DNA of 64,000 nt from contig JAPZUC010000008.1 of assembly GCA_027533455.1 (NCBI GenBank), positions 1 to 64,000 on the forward strand, read 5' to 3'. This document shows positions 24,275 through 33,028 of the stretch, in pieces; position 1 is the first letter of the stretch; every line of letters begins with the position of its first letter. The translations under genes were made by a program, and so were the position numbers. The notes under the pieces are model-generated. The model was given only the letters and a program-made list of their open reading frames with translations. It was not told the origin of the DNA and ran no database searches. This DNA is from Porphyrobacter sp. (GTDB lineage Bacteria > Pseudomonadota > Alphaproteobacteria > Sphingomonadales > Sphingomonadaceae).

Positions 24275-24994
24275 TCAGAACGCCTTGACCAGATTGGCAT
24301 AGGCTTCTGGCTGATCGACCTCTTCAAGCATCAGCCTGGCAGGGGTCTTGCGGCAGCGCTTGATGAGCTTGGCCCATGCCGCCTCACGCTCGGCACGCGC
24401 GGCAAGGCGGGCCTCGCGGCTCGGGGTGGAACCCTGCCGCATCGCCTCTATCGCGGTCAGCGAGGTGAAGGCGTTGTGCGGCCAGAACAGCTTGCGCCGC
24501 GCGGCATTGGCGGCGGTGAACCAGTCCCATTCGCGCACCAGATCGCCGCAGGTATAGGTTTGCATACCGCCGCCCGGGCTGTCGCTGTCGTGACGGGCAT
24601 AGGCCATGGAAACGTCGACGGTGCCTGCCACCTTGTTGCCGTCCTTGTCGGTGGCGGGGAAGTAATAAAGCTTTTCCGCTCGCGCTTTCACCGCTGCGTC
24701 GATGGCAGGCGACATGCTGCTTTCCTTCAGCACCAATGCGACCAGCTTTCCGTCGGCCCCGACCGTGGCGGTATAGGTCGCGCGGCCATTATGGCCTTCA
24801 TCCTTGGCAGCCTGCGGGATGTCGACCGCCTTGACGCTCTCGGCGCGCGCCTACCGGGGGTGCCGAGGCACTGGCGCGACCGGCAGCATCTGAATGTCCG
24901 GGCCGCGAGGTGGAGGCGGCACAAGCGCGGTGTCCTGTGCGGCGAGCGGCGATACCGCCAGCACCAGCAGGAACAGCGCCCCCCGCATCACCAT
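24275..24994 (-). pseudogene. Exported TonB-C-like protein interrupted by an in-frame TAG
   Basis: Reading from the ATG at 24994 (one-base overlap with the cobS stop) gives a signal peptide (R-G-A-L-F-L-L-V-L-A-V-S-P-L-A-A-Q), a Pro-rich stretch, then a TAG at 24851-24853 (codon 48). Without any frame change, 191 further sense codons follow and end at 24275. These encode a TonB C-terminal-like segment (V-K-A-V-D-I-P, then G-R-A-T-Y-T-A-T-V-G-A-D-G-K-L-V) and a region with C-G-D-L-V-R-E-W-D-W-F. Continuity of frame on both sides points to a single recent nonsense change, readthrough, or a base-call error. No good start codon lies right after the TAG, so the downstream part would not be made on its own. 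Confidence 0.7.
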
Positions 24995-25974
24995 CAGCGC
25001 TTTTTGGCAGCGCCTTCCGGCAGGTCTTCACAAAAGACGCGCTGGTAATACTCGGCCACCAGCGTGCGCTCGGCCTCGTCGCACTTGTTGAGGAAGCTGA
25101 GGCGGAAGGCAAAGCCGACCGAACCGAAGATCGCCGCGTTCTGCGCCCAGGTGATCACAGTGCGCGGGCTCATCACGGTCGAGATGTCGCCGTTCATGAA
25201 GCCCTGACGGGTCAATTCGGCGACCTTCACCATGTCGGCGATCAGCTTGTCGTCCGCCTTGGGCGTCTTGGACTTGACGATCTGCTGCTCAACCTCGGGC
25301 TTGAGGTAGTTCAGTGCGACGACGATATTCCAGCGGTCCATCTGGGCCTGGTTGATCGCCTGCGTGCCGTGATAGAGGCCCGAGGTGTCGCCGAGGCCGA
25401 CCGTGTTGGTGGTCGCGAACAGGCGGAACCACGGATTGGGCGTGATCACGCGGTTCTGGTCGAGCAGGGTCAACCGGCCATCGAATTCGAGGATGCGCTG
25501 GATCACGAACATCACGTCCGGGCGGCCTGCGTCATATTCGTCGAAGGTCAGCGCGACCGGGTGCTGGAGCGCCCAGGGCAGGATGCCTTCCTTGAACTCG
25601 GTGACCTGAAGGCCGTCCTTCAGCACGATCGCATCGCGCCCGATCAGGTCGATACGGCTGATATGCGCATCGAGGTTGACGCGGATGCTCGGCCAGCCGA
25701 GCCGTGCGGCGACCTGTTCGATGTGGGTCGACTTGCCCGTGCCGTGATAGCCCTGCACCATCACACGGCGGTTGTGCGCAAAGCCTGCAAGGATCGCCAG
25801 CGTGGTGTCCGGATCGAACACATAGGCGCCGTCAGTCTCGGGCACGTGTTCATCACGGTGCGAGAAGGCGGGAACTTGCCAGTCGACATCGATTCCGAAC
25901 GTCTCGCGGACGTCGATGGTGGTGTCGGGCTGGGTGGGCATGGCGCTGGCGCCGGAAGGGATCGAGGAGGTCAT
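24994..25974 (-). CDS. cobS: CobS-like MoxR/AAA+ ATPase
   Basis: 326 residues. Similar throughout to the CobS subunit of aerobic cobaltochelatase, an AAA+ ATPase that works with CobT and CobN. Walker A is G-Y-H-G-T-G-K-S-T, Walker B is [15 protein letters not shown], and sensor 1 is [12 protein letters not shown]. The expected partner cobT is not next to it; instead the interrupted TonB-C-like gene follows, and no other cobalamin gene is in the window. The homologues in this group may serve another chelatase-like process. The function label should be treated as family-level only. Confidence 0.85.
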   Translation of the reverse strand: MTSSIPSGASAMPTQPDTTIDVRETFGIDVDWQVPAFSHRDEHVPETDGAYVFDPDTTLAILAGFAHNRRVMVQGYHGTGKSTHIEQVAARLGWPSIRVNLDAHISRIDLIGRDAIVLKDGLQVTEFKEGILPWALQHPVALTFDEYDAGRPDVMFVIQRILEFDGRLTLLDQNRVITPNPWFRLFATTNTVGLGDTSGLYHGTQAINQAQMDRWNIVVALNYLKPEVEQQIVKSKTPKADDKLIADMVKVAELTRQGFMNGDISTVMSPRTVITWAQNAAIFGSVGFAFRLSFLNKCDEAERTLVAEYYQRVFCEDLPEGAAKKR

Positions 25975-26089
25975 CGGGCCGGACGGTTAAACGGCAAGCC
26001 GCTTGGCCGCAAGCGGTGGTTTGACCGCTCGGCCTCGCAAATTGACGAGCGCGCCTTTCGCACCCCCCAAACCTTCCTATATCTGCCGC

Positions 26090-26929
26090 ATGCCCGATCC
26101 CGTCGAATCGCTGCGCCTCAAGCTGGTTTCGCAAGTGCGCGGCGTGTTCCACGATGCAAGTGCAGGCCAGACGCCGACCCCGCCCTCGGATGATGCGCTG
26201 TTTGTGCGCGATACGCCGATCCGGCAGGTTCACGCCGATATCGTGGGCATGATGACCGGCGGGGTGCGCGCGCTGCTGCTTCAGATGCTCCACCCGCACG
26301 CGCTGCAAGGCGTGCTCGACCATTCCAATTTCCGCGAGGACATGCACGGGCGGCTGCGGCGCACGGCGCGGTTCATCGCCGTCACCACCTTTGGCCATCG
26401 CGACGAGGCGATGAAGGCGATCGAGCGCGTCAACCGCATCCACGCCAAGGTCGGAGGCACCCTGCCCGATGGCACGGCCTATCAGGCGACCAATCCGCGC
26501 ACCCTCGCCTGGGTCCACGTGACTGAGGCGCAGAGCTTCCTTGCGGGCTATATCCGCCATGTCCGCCCGGGCATGACGGTGGCCGAGCAGGACGAATATT
26601 ACCGCCAGTTCGCCGTCATAGCCCGCGCGCTGGGCGCCGATCCGGTGCCCGAAACCCGCGCCGAGGCGGACAGGATTTTCAGATCCTTGCGCCGCGATCT
26701 TGCGACCTCGCCCGAAGCGCGCGAGGTCGCGCAGCTGGTGCTCGCCCAGCGCCCGCCCGGCACGCCGCTGGCCGTGCAGACGATGATCACGGCCGATGCC
26801 GTCGCCATGCTGCCCGATTGGGCGCGCGCGATGCTGAACCTCCAGCGTCCGATGCTCACCGCACTTCCGGCACGCGCCGCCACATGGGGCATGGGCCGCA
26901 CCTTGCGCTGGGCGTTCCGGCAAACCTAA
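26090..26929 (+). CDS. MpaB-type oxygenase (DUF2236)
   Basis: 279 residues from the ATG at 26090. The DUF2236/MpaB domain is shared with fungal MpaB and the rubber oxygenase Lcp; the characterised relatives bind haem b and cleave C=C bonds oxidatively. Helical throughout, with conserved-looking segments L-L-L-Q-M-L-H-P-H-A-L-Q-G-V (histidines near residue 67), T-T-F-G-H-R-D-E-A, and L-A-W-V-H-V-T-E-A (histidine near residue 144). No signal peptide is visible. Divergent from cobS, co-directional with the GST gene 23 bases on. Confidence 0.8.
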   Translation: MPDPVESLRLKLVSQVRGVFHDASAGQTPTPPSDDALFVRDTPIRQVHADIVGMMTGGVRALLLQMLHPHALQGVLDHSNFREDMHGRLRRTARFIAVTTFGHRDEAMKAIERVNRIHAKVGGTLPDGTAYQATNPRTLAWVHVTEAQSFLAGYIRHVRPGMTVAEQDEYYRQFAVIARALGADPVPETRAEADRIFRSLRRDLATSPEAREVAQLVLAQRPPGTPLAVQTMITADAVAMLPDWARAMLNLQRPMLTALPARAATWGMGRTLRWAFRQT

Positions 26930-26952
26930 GCCGCTTCAAGGGAGAGAGAAGC

Positions 26953-27579
26953 ATGGCCGAATTCACCTTCTACACCGTCGCCATGAGCCGCGGGCAGATC
27001 GCACGCTGGGCGCTGCATGAAGCGGGCGCGGATTACGATCACGTTGTGTTCGACTGGGCGACTCGGCCCGACAGCTTCAAGGACATCAACCCGATGAACA
27101 AGGTGCCCGCGCTGGTGCACCATCATCAGGGGCACGATCACGTCATCACCGAATGCGCGGCGATCAACCACTACCTCGCCGAGACCCACCCCGGCAAAGT
27201 CCTGCTGCCCGACGCGCACGAGAAAGCCGCCTATTTCCGGTGGCTGTTCTTTGCCGCAGGGCCGCTCGAACAGGCGCTGATCGCGCGCTCTTTCGATTGG
27301 CAAGTGCCCGAGGGGAAGACCGGCCAAGCGGGATTCGGCAGTTTCGAGCTGACACTGGATGCCATCGACAGCTGGCTGTCGGCCAACGATTTCATCGCCG
27401 GAAACCGCTTCACCATGGCCGACACCTATGTCGGAAGCCAGTTCGTCTGGGGCCTGCGCTTCGGCTCGATCCCCGAACGGCCCAGTTTCCGTGCCTATGT
27501 CAGCCGCATTACCGACAGGCCGGCCTATGCAGAGGCGAACGCAATTGATGCCGCCATCATCAAGGCGGCGGCAAAATGA
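26953..27579 (+). CDS. Glutathione S-transferase family protein
   Basis: 208 residues with GGAGAGAGA ahead of the ATG at 26953. Thioredoxin-like N-domain (F-Y-T-V-A-M-S-R-G-Q-I-A-R-W) with serine at the usual activating position, the cis-proline segment N-K-V-P-A-L-V, and E-C-A-A-I-N-H-Y-L (the family usually has E-S-x-A-I). The C-domain includes N-R-F-T-M-A-D-T-Y, the conserved N-capping box. Substrate unknown. Its stop overlaps the VOC gene by ATGA. Confidence 0.9.
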   Translation: MAEFTFYTVAMSRGQIARWALHEAGADYDHVVFDWATRPDSFKDINPMNKVPALVHHHQGHDHVITECAAINHYLAETHPGKVLLPDAHEKAAYFRWLFFAAGPLEQALIARSFDWQVPEGKTGQAGFGSFELTLDAIDSWLSANDFIAGNRFTMADTYVGSQFVWGLRFGSIPERPSFRAYVSRITDRPAYAEANAIDAAIIKAAAK

Positions 27580-28052
27580 CCGCCAAAGCCACCATCTGTA
27601 TCTGGTATGATGGCACCGCCGAAGAAGCGGCGCGGTTTTACGCGGAGACCTTTCCCGATAGCAATGTCGGCGCCATTCACCGCTCGCCCGCGGACAATCC
27701 CGGCAACAAGAAAGGCGATGTCATCATCGCCGAATTCACTGTCTGCGGGGTGGCCTGCATCGGCCTGAACGGCGGACCGATCTTCCCGCACACGGAAGCC
27801 TTCTCGATCCAGATCGCCACCGACACGCAGGAAGAGACCGACCGCTATTGGAACGCGATTGTCGGCAATGGCGGCACGGAAAGCGAATGCGGCTGGTGCA
27901 AGGACAAGTGGGGCGTGAACTGGCAGATCACCCCGCGCATCCTCACCGATGCCATCGCGCAAGGCGGCGCGGTGGCGGAGCGGGCTTTCGGCGCGATGAT
28001 GACAATGCAGAAGCTGGATCATGACGCCATTGAAGCGGCAATCGCCGGCTGA
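27576..28052 (+). CDS. VOC-superfamily protein, PhnB/3-demethylubiquinone-methyltransferase-like
   Basis: 158 residues. The family pattern is clear: I-C-I-W-Y-D-G-T-A-E-E-A-A-R-F-Y, F-P-D-S-N-V-G, then G-G-P-x-F-P-H-T-E-A-F-S and C-G-W-C-K-D-K-W-G-V-N-W-Q-I-T-P-R. These proteins were once annotated as ubiquinone methyltransferases but are vicinal-oxygen-chelate fold proteins whose function is mostly unknown. Translationally coupled to the GST. Confidence 0.88.
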   Translation: MTAKATICIWYDGTAEEAARFYAETFPDSNVGAIHRSPADNPGNKKGDVIIAEFTVCGVACIGLNGGPIFPHTEAFSIQIATDTQEETDRYWNAIVGNGGTESECGWCKDKWGVNWQITPRILTDAIAQGGAVAERAFGAMMTMQKLDHDAIEAAIAG

Positions 28053-28655
28053 TCAGGCCAACGCCGCGCTTTTCTTCAGAAGCTGGTAGGCGTCCACCAC
28101 CGCAGTGAGCTTCGCCTCATGCCGCCGATCCCCGCCGTTGCGGTCGGGGTGGTAGCGGCGCACCAGTTCGGAATAGCGTCGACGCAGACGCGCGGCGTCG
28201 GTATCGGAGCCGAGGCCCATTACTTCCAGCGCCTGCGCTTCCTCGCGGCTGAAGCCTGCGCGGACGGATTGCGCCGCCGCTCTTGCCTCCTGCTCGGCGC
28301 GCGACTTGATGCCGCGCGCGCGGGCCGAGATCGCGTCCAGAGGATCGGCATAGTCGGCCCAGCGCGGCGCATCGGCGATGCCCGCTGTCGGCCGAAACAC
28401 CTTGCTTTCGGTCTGCCAGCCGGCGATCGGCGATTGGGCGCGCAGGATTTCCTCGGCGCTCATGCCTTCGAACCAGTCATAGCCCGCATTGAATTCGCGC
28501 ACGTGCTGCAAACAGAACCAGCGCCATTCGCCCGGCCCGTCGAACCCGTGCGGCCGCCGTCCCGGTGCGCGGAATTCGCCGTCCTCACGGCAACCCGGCG
28601 CCTCGCAGCATTGCCCTGCGCTCTCGACGCGGCCGTGGAATCGTGGTGAAGGCAT
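28053..28655 (-). CDS. J-domain protein with C-terminal J domain
   Basis: 200 residues from the ATG at 28655. The J domain is at the C-terminus (about residues 135-195): L-E-V-M-G-L-G, R-L-R-R-R-Y-S-E-L-V-R-R-Y-H-P-D-R-N-G-G, with the essential H-P-D intact. The N-terminal part contains C-C-E-A-P-G-C and W-R-W-F-C-L-Q-H-V-R-E-F-N-A-G-Y-D-W-F, a cysteine-containing region that could bind zinc. It would stimulate a DnaK-type chaperone. Divergent from bolA across 76 bases, an arrangement common in alphaproteobacteria. Confidence 0.9.
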   Translation of the reverse strand: MPSPRFHGRVESAGQCCEAPGCREDGEFRAPGRRPHGFDGPGEWRWFCLQHVREFNAGYDWFEGMSAEEILRAQSPIAGWQTESKVFRPTAGIADAPRWADYADPLDAISARARGIKSRAEQEARAAAQSVRAGFSREEAQALEVMGLGSDTDAARLRRRYSELVRRYHPDRNGGDRRHEAKLTAVVDAYQLLKKSAALA

Positions 28656-28731
28656 AGACTTGCCAGAATGGCGATTGGGCTGGCGAGTTCCAAGCCCGAA
28701 TTGCCTTGCCTGCTTGCGAAAAAGGAAAGCC

Positions 28732-29001
28732 ATGATGAGTGTTGCCGAGGAAATGCACGCCCTGCTTACGGACGCCTTCGCGCCGACGCGGCTCGCGATC
28801 ATCAACGATTCGGCCAAGCATTCGGGCCACATGGGCGATGACGGATCGGGCGAGAGCCATTTCACGATCGAGATCGAGGCAGCGGGTTTTGCGCCCATGA
28901 ACCGCCTCGCCCGCCAGCGCGCGGTGATCGCAGCTCTGGGCGATGTCGTCGGCCAGCGGGTCCACGCGGTGGCGATCAAGGCGAGCGTGCCCGAGGCGTG
29001 A
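28732..29001 (+). CDS. bolA: BolA-family protein
   Basis: 89 residues from the ATG at 28732 (a second ATG follows immediately), with AAAGGAAAG upstream. BolA fold: H-S-G-H-x-G-D-D-G-S-G-E-S-H-F-T-I-E-I, then N-R-L-A-R-Q-R-A-V and H-A-V-A-I-K-A. BolA proteins bind Fe-S clusters with monothiol glutaredoxins through the conserved histidine. Overlaps the Nudix gene by GTGA. Confidence 0.93.
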   Translation: MMSVAEEMHALLTDAFAPTRLAIINDSAKHSGHMGDDGSGESHFTIEIEAAGFAPMNRLARQRAVIAALGDVVGQRVHAVAIKASVPEA

Positions 29002-29468
29002 GCGTGCCGAACCCCGCCCCCTTCAATCCTGCATTACGCCTGCGCCGTGCGGCGCGACTGATCGTGCTCGATCCTGCGGGACGTGCGCTGATGTTCCGCT
29101 ACGACGTACCGGGGCGCGATCCGTTCTGGGTGACGGCGGGCGGCGAATGCGATCCGGGCGAGAGCTTCGAGGATGCGGCGCGGCGCGAGCTGCTGGAGGA
29201 GACTGGCATCACCGCCGATCCCGGCTCGCAAATCGCGCGGATGACTCCGGAGTTCATCACAGTCGAAGGCGAGCCGGTGCAGGCCGACGAACGCTTCTTC
29301 CTCGTGCGGGTCGATGAAGCGCGGATCGACACGGCGGGGCACACCGAACTGGAACAGGCGCTGATGACGCAGCACCGCTGGTTCACGCTTGATGAGCTGG
29401 AAAACTGGCACGAGGCAGTGTTTCCGGTGGAGCTCGCCGCGATGATCCGGTCCCATATCGCAACCTGA
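28998..29468 (+). CDS. Nudix hydrolase
   Basis: 156 residues from the GTG at 28998. The Nudix box is complete: G-G-E-C-D-P-G-E-S-F followed by A-A-R-R-E-L-L-E-E-T-G-I (G-x5-E-x7-R-E-U-x-E-E-x-G-U, about residues 48-70), so it should be a Mg2+-dependent diphosphohydrolase. Substrate cannot be assigned. Coupled to bolA. Confidence 0.92.
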   Translation: MSVPNPAPFNPALRLRRAARLIVLDPAGRALMFRYDVPGRDPFWVTAGGECDPGESFEDAARRELLEETGITADPGSQIARMTPEFITVEGEPVQADERFFLVRVDEARIDTAGHTELEQALMTQHRWFTLDELENWHEAVFPVELAAMIRSHIAT

Positions 29469-29520
29469 TTGCGCCGCGTCGGAGCGCCCGCTACCTCTCG
29501 CTGAAACGGGAGAGAGACAC

Positions 29521-30330
29521 ATGGACTACACGGGCAAGGTGGCATGGATCACCGGCGCTTCATCGGGCATCGGCGCGGCGCTGGCGCGCGAATTGGCCGC
29601 ACGGGGCGCGCATGTGATTCTGTCGGGGCGTGACGCGGCGCGCCTTGCCGAAGTCGCCGCCGATTGCGGCGAGAGCCTGATCCTCACTTTCGATGTGCGA
29701 GACGAGACGGCGCTGGCCGAAGCCACGGCGAAAGCGATCGCATGGAAGGGCGGTGTCGATATCGCCTTTGCCAATGCCGGCATCTCGCAGCGCAGCCGTG
29801 CGCTGAAAACCTCCATGCAGGTTTACCGCGACATCATCGAGGTCGACCTCCTAGCCCAGATCGCCTTCACCCAAGGCCTGATCGGCCACATGGCGGAGCG
29901 TGGATCAGGCGCTCTCGGGTTCATCTCCTCGATCGCGGGCAAGGTCGGCGTGCCGATGCGCACCGCCTATTCCGCCGCCAAGTTCGGACTGGCAGGCTAT
30001 GCCGATGCGCTGCGGGCCGAGCTGACGGTTAACGGGGTGAGTGTCCACACGATCTACCCAGGCTCGGTCCAGACCAATGTCTCGCGCAATGCCCTCACCG
30101 CCGAAGGTACAGCGCGGGGCCGCTCGGACAAGGCGATTGACGAGGGCATCCCCGCCGATTTGGCCGCGCGGCAAATGCTTGACGGGATCGCTAATGGCGA
30201 GCGCGAGATCATCGTCGCGGAAGGCATGGAACTCGCCATGGGCGAGGCGCGCCGCACGCCCGAAGCGCTGTTCGACCAGGTCGCAGGCATGGTCGCCAAG
30301 GGTTACATGGACAAGCTGGAGCAGAACTGA
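29521..30330 (+). CDS. Short-chain dehydrogenase/reductase
   Basis: 269 residues, with GGGAGAGAGAC ahead of the ATG. Classical SDR: T-G-A-S-S-G-I-G at residues 11-18 for NAD(P) binding, N-A-G-I-S at about 86, serine in F-I-S-S-I-A-G-K, and the catalytic Y-S-A-A-K. S-G-R-D after the second strand suggests NADP preference. The stop overlaps the next gene's ATG by one base. Confidence 0.93.
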   Translation: MDYTGKVAWITGASSGIGAALARELAARGAHVILSGRDAARLAEVAADCGESLILTFDVRDETALAEATAKAIAWKGGVDIAFANAGISQRSRALKTSMQVYRDIIEVDLLAQIAFTQGLIGHMAERGSGALGFISSIAGKVGVPMRTAYSAAKFGLAGYADALRAELTVNGVSVHTIYPGSVQTNVSRNALTAEGTARGRSDKAIDEGIPADLAARQMLDGIANGEREIIVAEGMELAMGEARRTPEALFDQVAGMVAKGYMDKLEQN

Positions 30331-31223
30331 TGGCGTTCGACCTGAAGCGGGTGCACCTGCCCAACGGCATCCACCTCAACATCGTCGATGAAGGGCCGGT
30401 CGATGCGCCGGTGCTGATCTTTCTCCACGGCTTTCCGGAAAGCCACCGCACGTGGCGGCACCAGATCGCGCATTTCAGCGACAGGTTCCGCTGTATCGCG
30501 CCCGACCAGCGCGGCTATCGTGGGTCGTCCAAGCCGCAGGAGGTCGCCGCCTACACCCCTGACAAGCTGATCGGGGACGTGTTCCTGCTCGCCGATGCGC
30601 TGGGGATCGCGCAGTTCACCATCGTCGGGCACGACTGGGGCGGCGCGATTGCCTGGGGGGTGGCGCTGGGCGGACAGCACGCGCGGGTGACACGCGCGGT
30701 GATCGCCAATGCGCCGCACCCGGTTACCTTCCAGAAGCTGCTCTACACCCACCCCGGCCAGCGCGAGGCGAGCCAGTATATCCGCGGCTTCCGCGACCCG
30801 GCGAACGATGCGCTGGTGAAGGAGCACAGCCTCACCGGCCTGCTGCTGAAAGAGGTAAAGTGGGACCGCCCCTCCGCCATGGAGCCCGAGGAACGTGACG
30901 CCCTGCTGCTCGACTGGCAGAACCGCGATGCGGCGTTCGGAATGCTCAACTATTACCGCGCCAGCCCGATCGACGTGCCGCCGATGGATGCACCCTTCGC
31001 GGTGCCCGAGGGCTGGACGCCCCCCGCCCTGCCCAAGCTGACCATTCCGACGCTGGTGATCTGGGGCTTGGACGACCTGGCTCTGCCCCCTGAAAACCTC
31101 GACGGGCTGGAGGACATCATCGATCCGCTTACCATCGTGCGCGTGCCCGATTGTGGGCATTTCGTGCCGTGGGAAGCACCGGCGGCGGTGAACGCGACGA
31201 TGGAGGATTTCTTCGCGGGCTAG
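30330..31223 (+). CDS. Alpha/beta hydrolase, epoxide hydrolase/dehalogenase type
   Basis: 297 residues. The oxyanion motif is F-L-H-G-F-P-E-S-H-R-T-W and the nucleophile elbow is G-H-D-W-G-G-A, an Asp nucleophile followed by Trp as in soluble epoxide hydrolases and haloalkane dehalogenases. The catalytic histidine is in D-C-G-H-F-V-P-W-E. An R-G-Y-R-G-S-S-K-P segment also matches epoxide hydrolases. A cap-domain tyrosine (Y-Y-R-A-S-P) fits epoxide hydrolase best. Coupled to the SDR; convergent with the DUF2332 gene, overlapping by 4 bases. Confidence 0.88.
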   Translation: MAFDLKRVHLPNGIHLNIVDEGPVDAPVLIFLHGFPESHRTWRHQIAHFSDRFRCIAPDQRGYRGSSKPQEVAAYTPDKLIGDVFLLADALGIAQFTIVGHDWGGAIAWGVALGGQHARVTRAVIANAPHPVTFQKLLYTHPGQREASQYIRGFRDPANDALVKEHSLTGLLLKEVKWDRPSAMEPEERDALLLDWQNRDAAFGMLNYYRASPIDVPPMDAPFAVPEGWTPPALPKLTIPTLVIWGLDDLALPPENLDGLEDIIDPLTIVRVPDCGHFVPWEAPAAVNATMEDFFAG

Positions 31224-32311
31224 GCGAACCACTCCACCCACGCGCCATGGGGGTGGGCGTGGGAGAGGAGGTGCTCTTCGCCCCGATGCTCCGCGCCATC
31301 CCACAGGCGGACGCGCAATTCATGGCGGAAGGTGGCGGGGTCGGTCTCCAGCGCAATCCAGCCGAGCGGGGTGTCGAGCTTGGCCGCGGCGCCCACGGCT
31401 TCGAAGGCTGCGGTGATGCGGGTTTGCGTGGCGGCGGGCATGTATTGCCACATGATCGAATGGAACATCACCCTCGCGCTGCCCGGCTGCCGGGGCCGCG
31501 CCAGCATCGCGGCGGCAAAATCGCCGGCATCGGCTGCAACCAGATCGGGCGGCTGCTGGATCGCCAGCGCGATCGCCGCATCGATCCGCGCCATGCGTTC
31601 CGCGGCATCGGGCCAGACATAGGCCTTGAGCCGCAGCGCCGCCTCGGGATCGGCGAGGTTGATCGGGGCGATATCGCAGCCCTTCACCGAGGTGATCGCG
31701 AAGCCGGAAGGCGGCGCGAGCGGGGGCGACCCACGCCAATCGGGCACGATCCGCATCGGCGATCCCTCCGGCCCGACCTCGGTCTCGCCCAGCCGGAAGA
31801 AATAGCGGTCGATCATGGTGTTGACCCCGGCACTTGCGCCCAGTTCGAACAGTTCGAACCGGGGCGAGCGCACCCGCTGCGCCAGCCACAGCAGCCCGCC
31901 AATGATGCTCGCCGCGCGGCCCGCCTCGTTGGTCTGCGGCGGTCCATCGAGCCACGGCAGCAACCGCGCGTCGAAGCGGTGCGCGAGGTCGAGCACCAGT
32001 GAGTCCACTTGGGCCTGATCGGTGACATCACCCGAATAGACCGCCGCCAACCGCGCGTCCGCACCGGTCAGCAGCAAGTGGTGAAAGCCGCCTGCGATCC
32101 GCAAAGGCATCGCGTCCTTGAGCGTCAGGCCCGGCCAATTGGCGATGCGCCGTCCCGTCGCCGTATCGCTCGCCCGAACCCCGGCCAGCGCTCGGATCAC
32201 GCGCCCCGTCGCCGGAGCGCCGTTCTCCTCGGCATGGCGCGCCTGCCATTCTAGTGCGGCGGTAAAGTCTTCCAGACCCATGATTCCCGGCTCGCTCGCC
32301 GCCATTCCCAT
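31220..32311 (-). CDS. DUF2332 protein
   Basis: 363 residues. Matches the DUF2332 pattern: [10 protein letters not shown] (SAM-methyltransferase-like G-A-S-A-G-L-N-L variant), [13 protein letters not shown], and the late [10 protein letters not shown]. The fold is probably Rossmann-like, but no activity is established for the family. The start could also be at the internal Met near residue 11. Shares a 39-base gap with the divergent hisG. Confidence 0.83.
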   Translation of the reverse strand: MGMAASEPGIMGLEDFTAALEWQARHAEENGAPATGRVIRALAGVRASDTATGRRIANWPGLTLKDAMPLRIAGGFHHLLLTGADARLAAVYSGDVTDQAQVDSLVLDLAHRFDARLLPWLDGPPQTNEAGRAASIIGGLLWLAQRVRSPRFELFELGASAGVNTMIDRYFFRLGETEVGPEGSPMRIVPDWRGSPPLAPPSGFAITSVKGCDIAPINLADPEAALRLKAYVWPDAAERMARIDAAIALAIQQPPDLVAADAGDFAAAMLARPRQPGSARVMFHSIMWQYMPAATQTRITAAFEAVGAAAKLDTPLGWIALETDPATFRHELRVRLWDGAEHRGEEHLLSHAHPHGAWVEWFA

Positions 32312-32350
32312 TGCCCTTTCCGCCTCTGCCGCTTAAGTGCGCCCCCGATC

Positions 32351-33028
32351 ATGACCACCATTGGCACTCACGACAATCCCGGACAGCTGACCTTCGCTGT
32401 CCCCAAGGGGCGCATCCTCGATGAGGCGCTGCCGGTGATGGCGCGCGCGGGTGTCGAGCCTGCGGCAGATTTCCACGATCCCAAGAGCCGCGCGCTGGCC
32501 TTTGCCACGACCCGCGCCGACATGCGCATGATCCGCGTGCGCGCCTTTGATGTGGCGACTTTCGTGGCCCACGGCGCAGCGCAGGTCGGCATCGTCGGCT
32601 CGGACGTGATCGAGGAATTCGACTACGCCGATCTGTACGCGCCGGTCGATCTCGGCATCGGCCTGTGCCGCCTCTCGGTCGCCCGCATGGCGAGTGACAG
32701 CGACGAGGCTGGCAGCGCCAGCCACCTTCGCGTCGCCACCAAATATCCCAGCCTCACCCGCCGCCATTTCGAAGCAGCAGGCGTGCAGGCGGAATGCGTG
32801 AAACTGAACGGCGCGATGGAGCTTGCCCCCTCGCTCGGCCTTGCCCGCCAGATTGTCGATCTGGTTTCCACCGGCACCACCTTGCGCGAAAACGGACTGG
32901 TCGAAACATCGGTGATCCTGGAAATTTCCGCGCGCCTGATCGTCAACCGCACCGCATTGAAGACGGACGCCCGCGTTGCCGCGCTGGTCGATGCCTTCCG
33001 CCGCGAAGCCGAGGAGCGCAGCCAGTGA
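32351..33028 (+). CDS. hisG: ATP phosphoribosyltransferase, short form HisG
   Basis: 225 residues, the short HisG(S) form that needs the HisZ regulatory subunit; hisZ is not in the window. Family marks are [11 protein letters not shown] at the start, G-I-V-G-S-D-V-I, and the PRPP loop region [11 protein letters not shown]. First step of histidine synthesis. Overlaps hisD by GTGA. Confidence 0.95.
   Translation: MTTIGTHDNPGQLTFAVPKGRILDEALPVMARAGVEPAADFHDPKSRALAFATTRADMRMIRVRAFDVATFVAHGAAQVGIVGSDVIEEFDYADLYAPVDLGIGLCRLSVARMASDSDEAGSASHLRVATKYPSLTRRHFEAAGVQAECVKLNGAMELAPSLGLARQIVDLVSTGTTLRENGLVETSVILEISARLIVNRTALKTDARVAALVDAFRREAEERSQ

Noticed and set aside
22254..24302. Long open frame of 682 codons opposite the PBP1A gene
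   Set aside because: Antisense shadow of a well-supported gene; low-complexity Arg/Gly/His-rich translation with no motif, as expected on the complement of GC-rich coding DNA.
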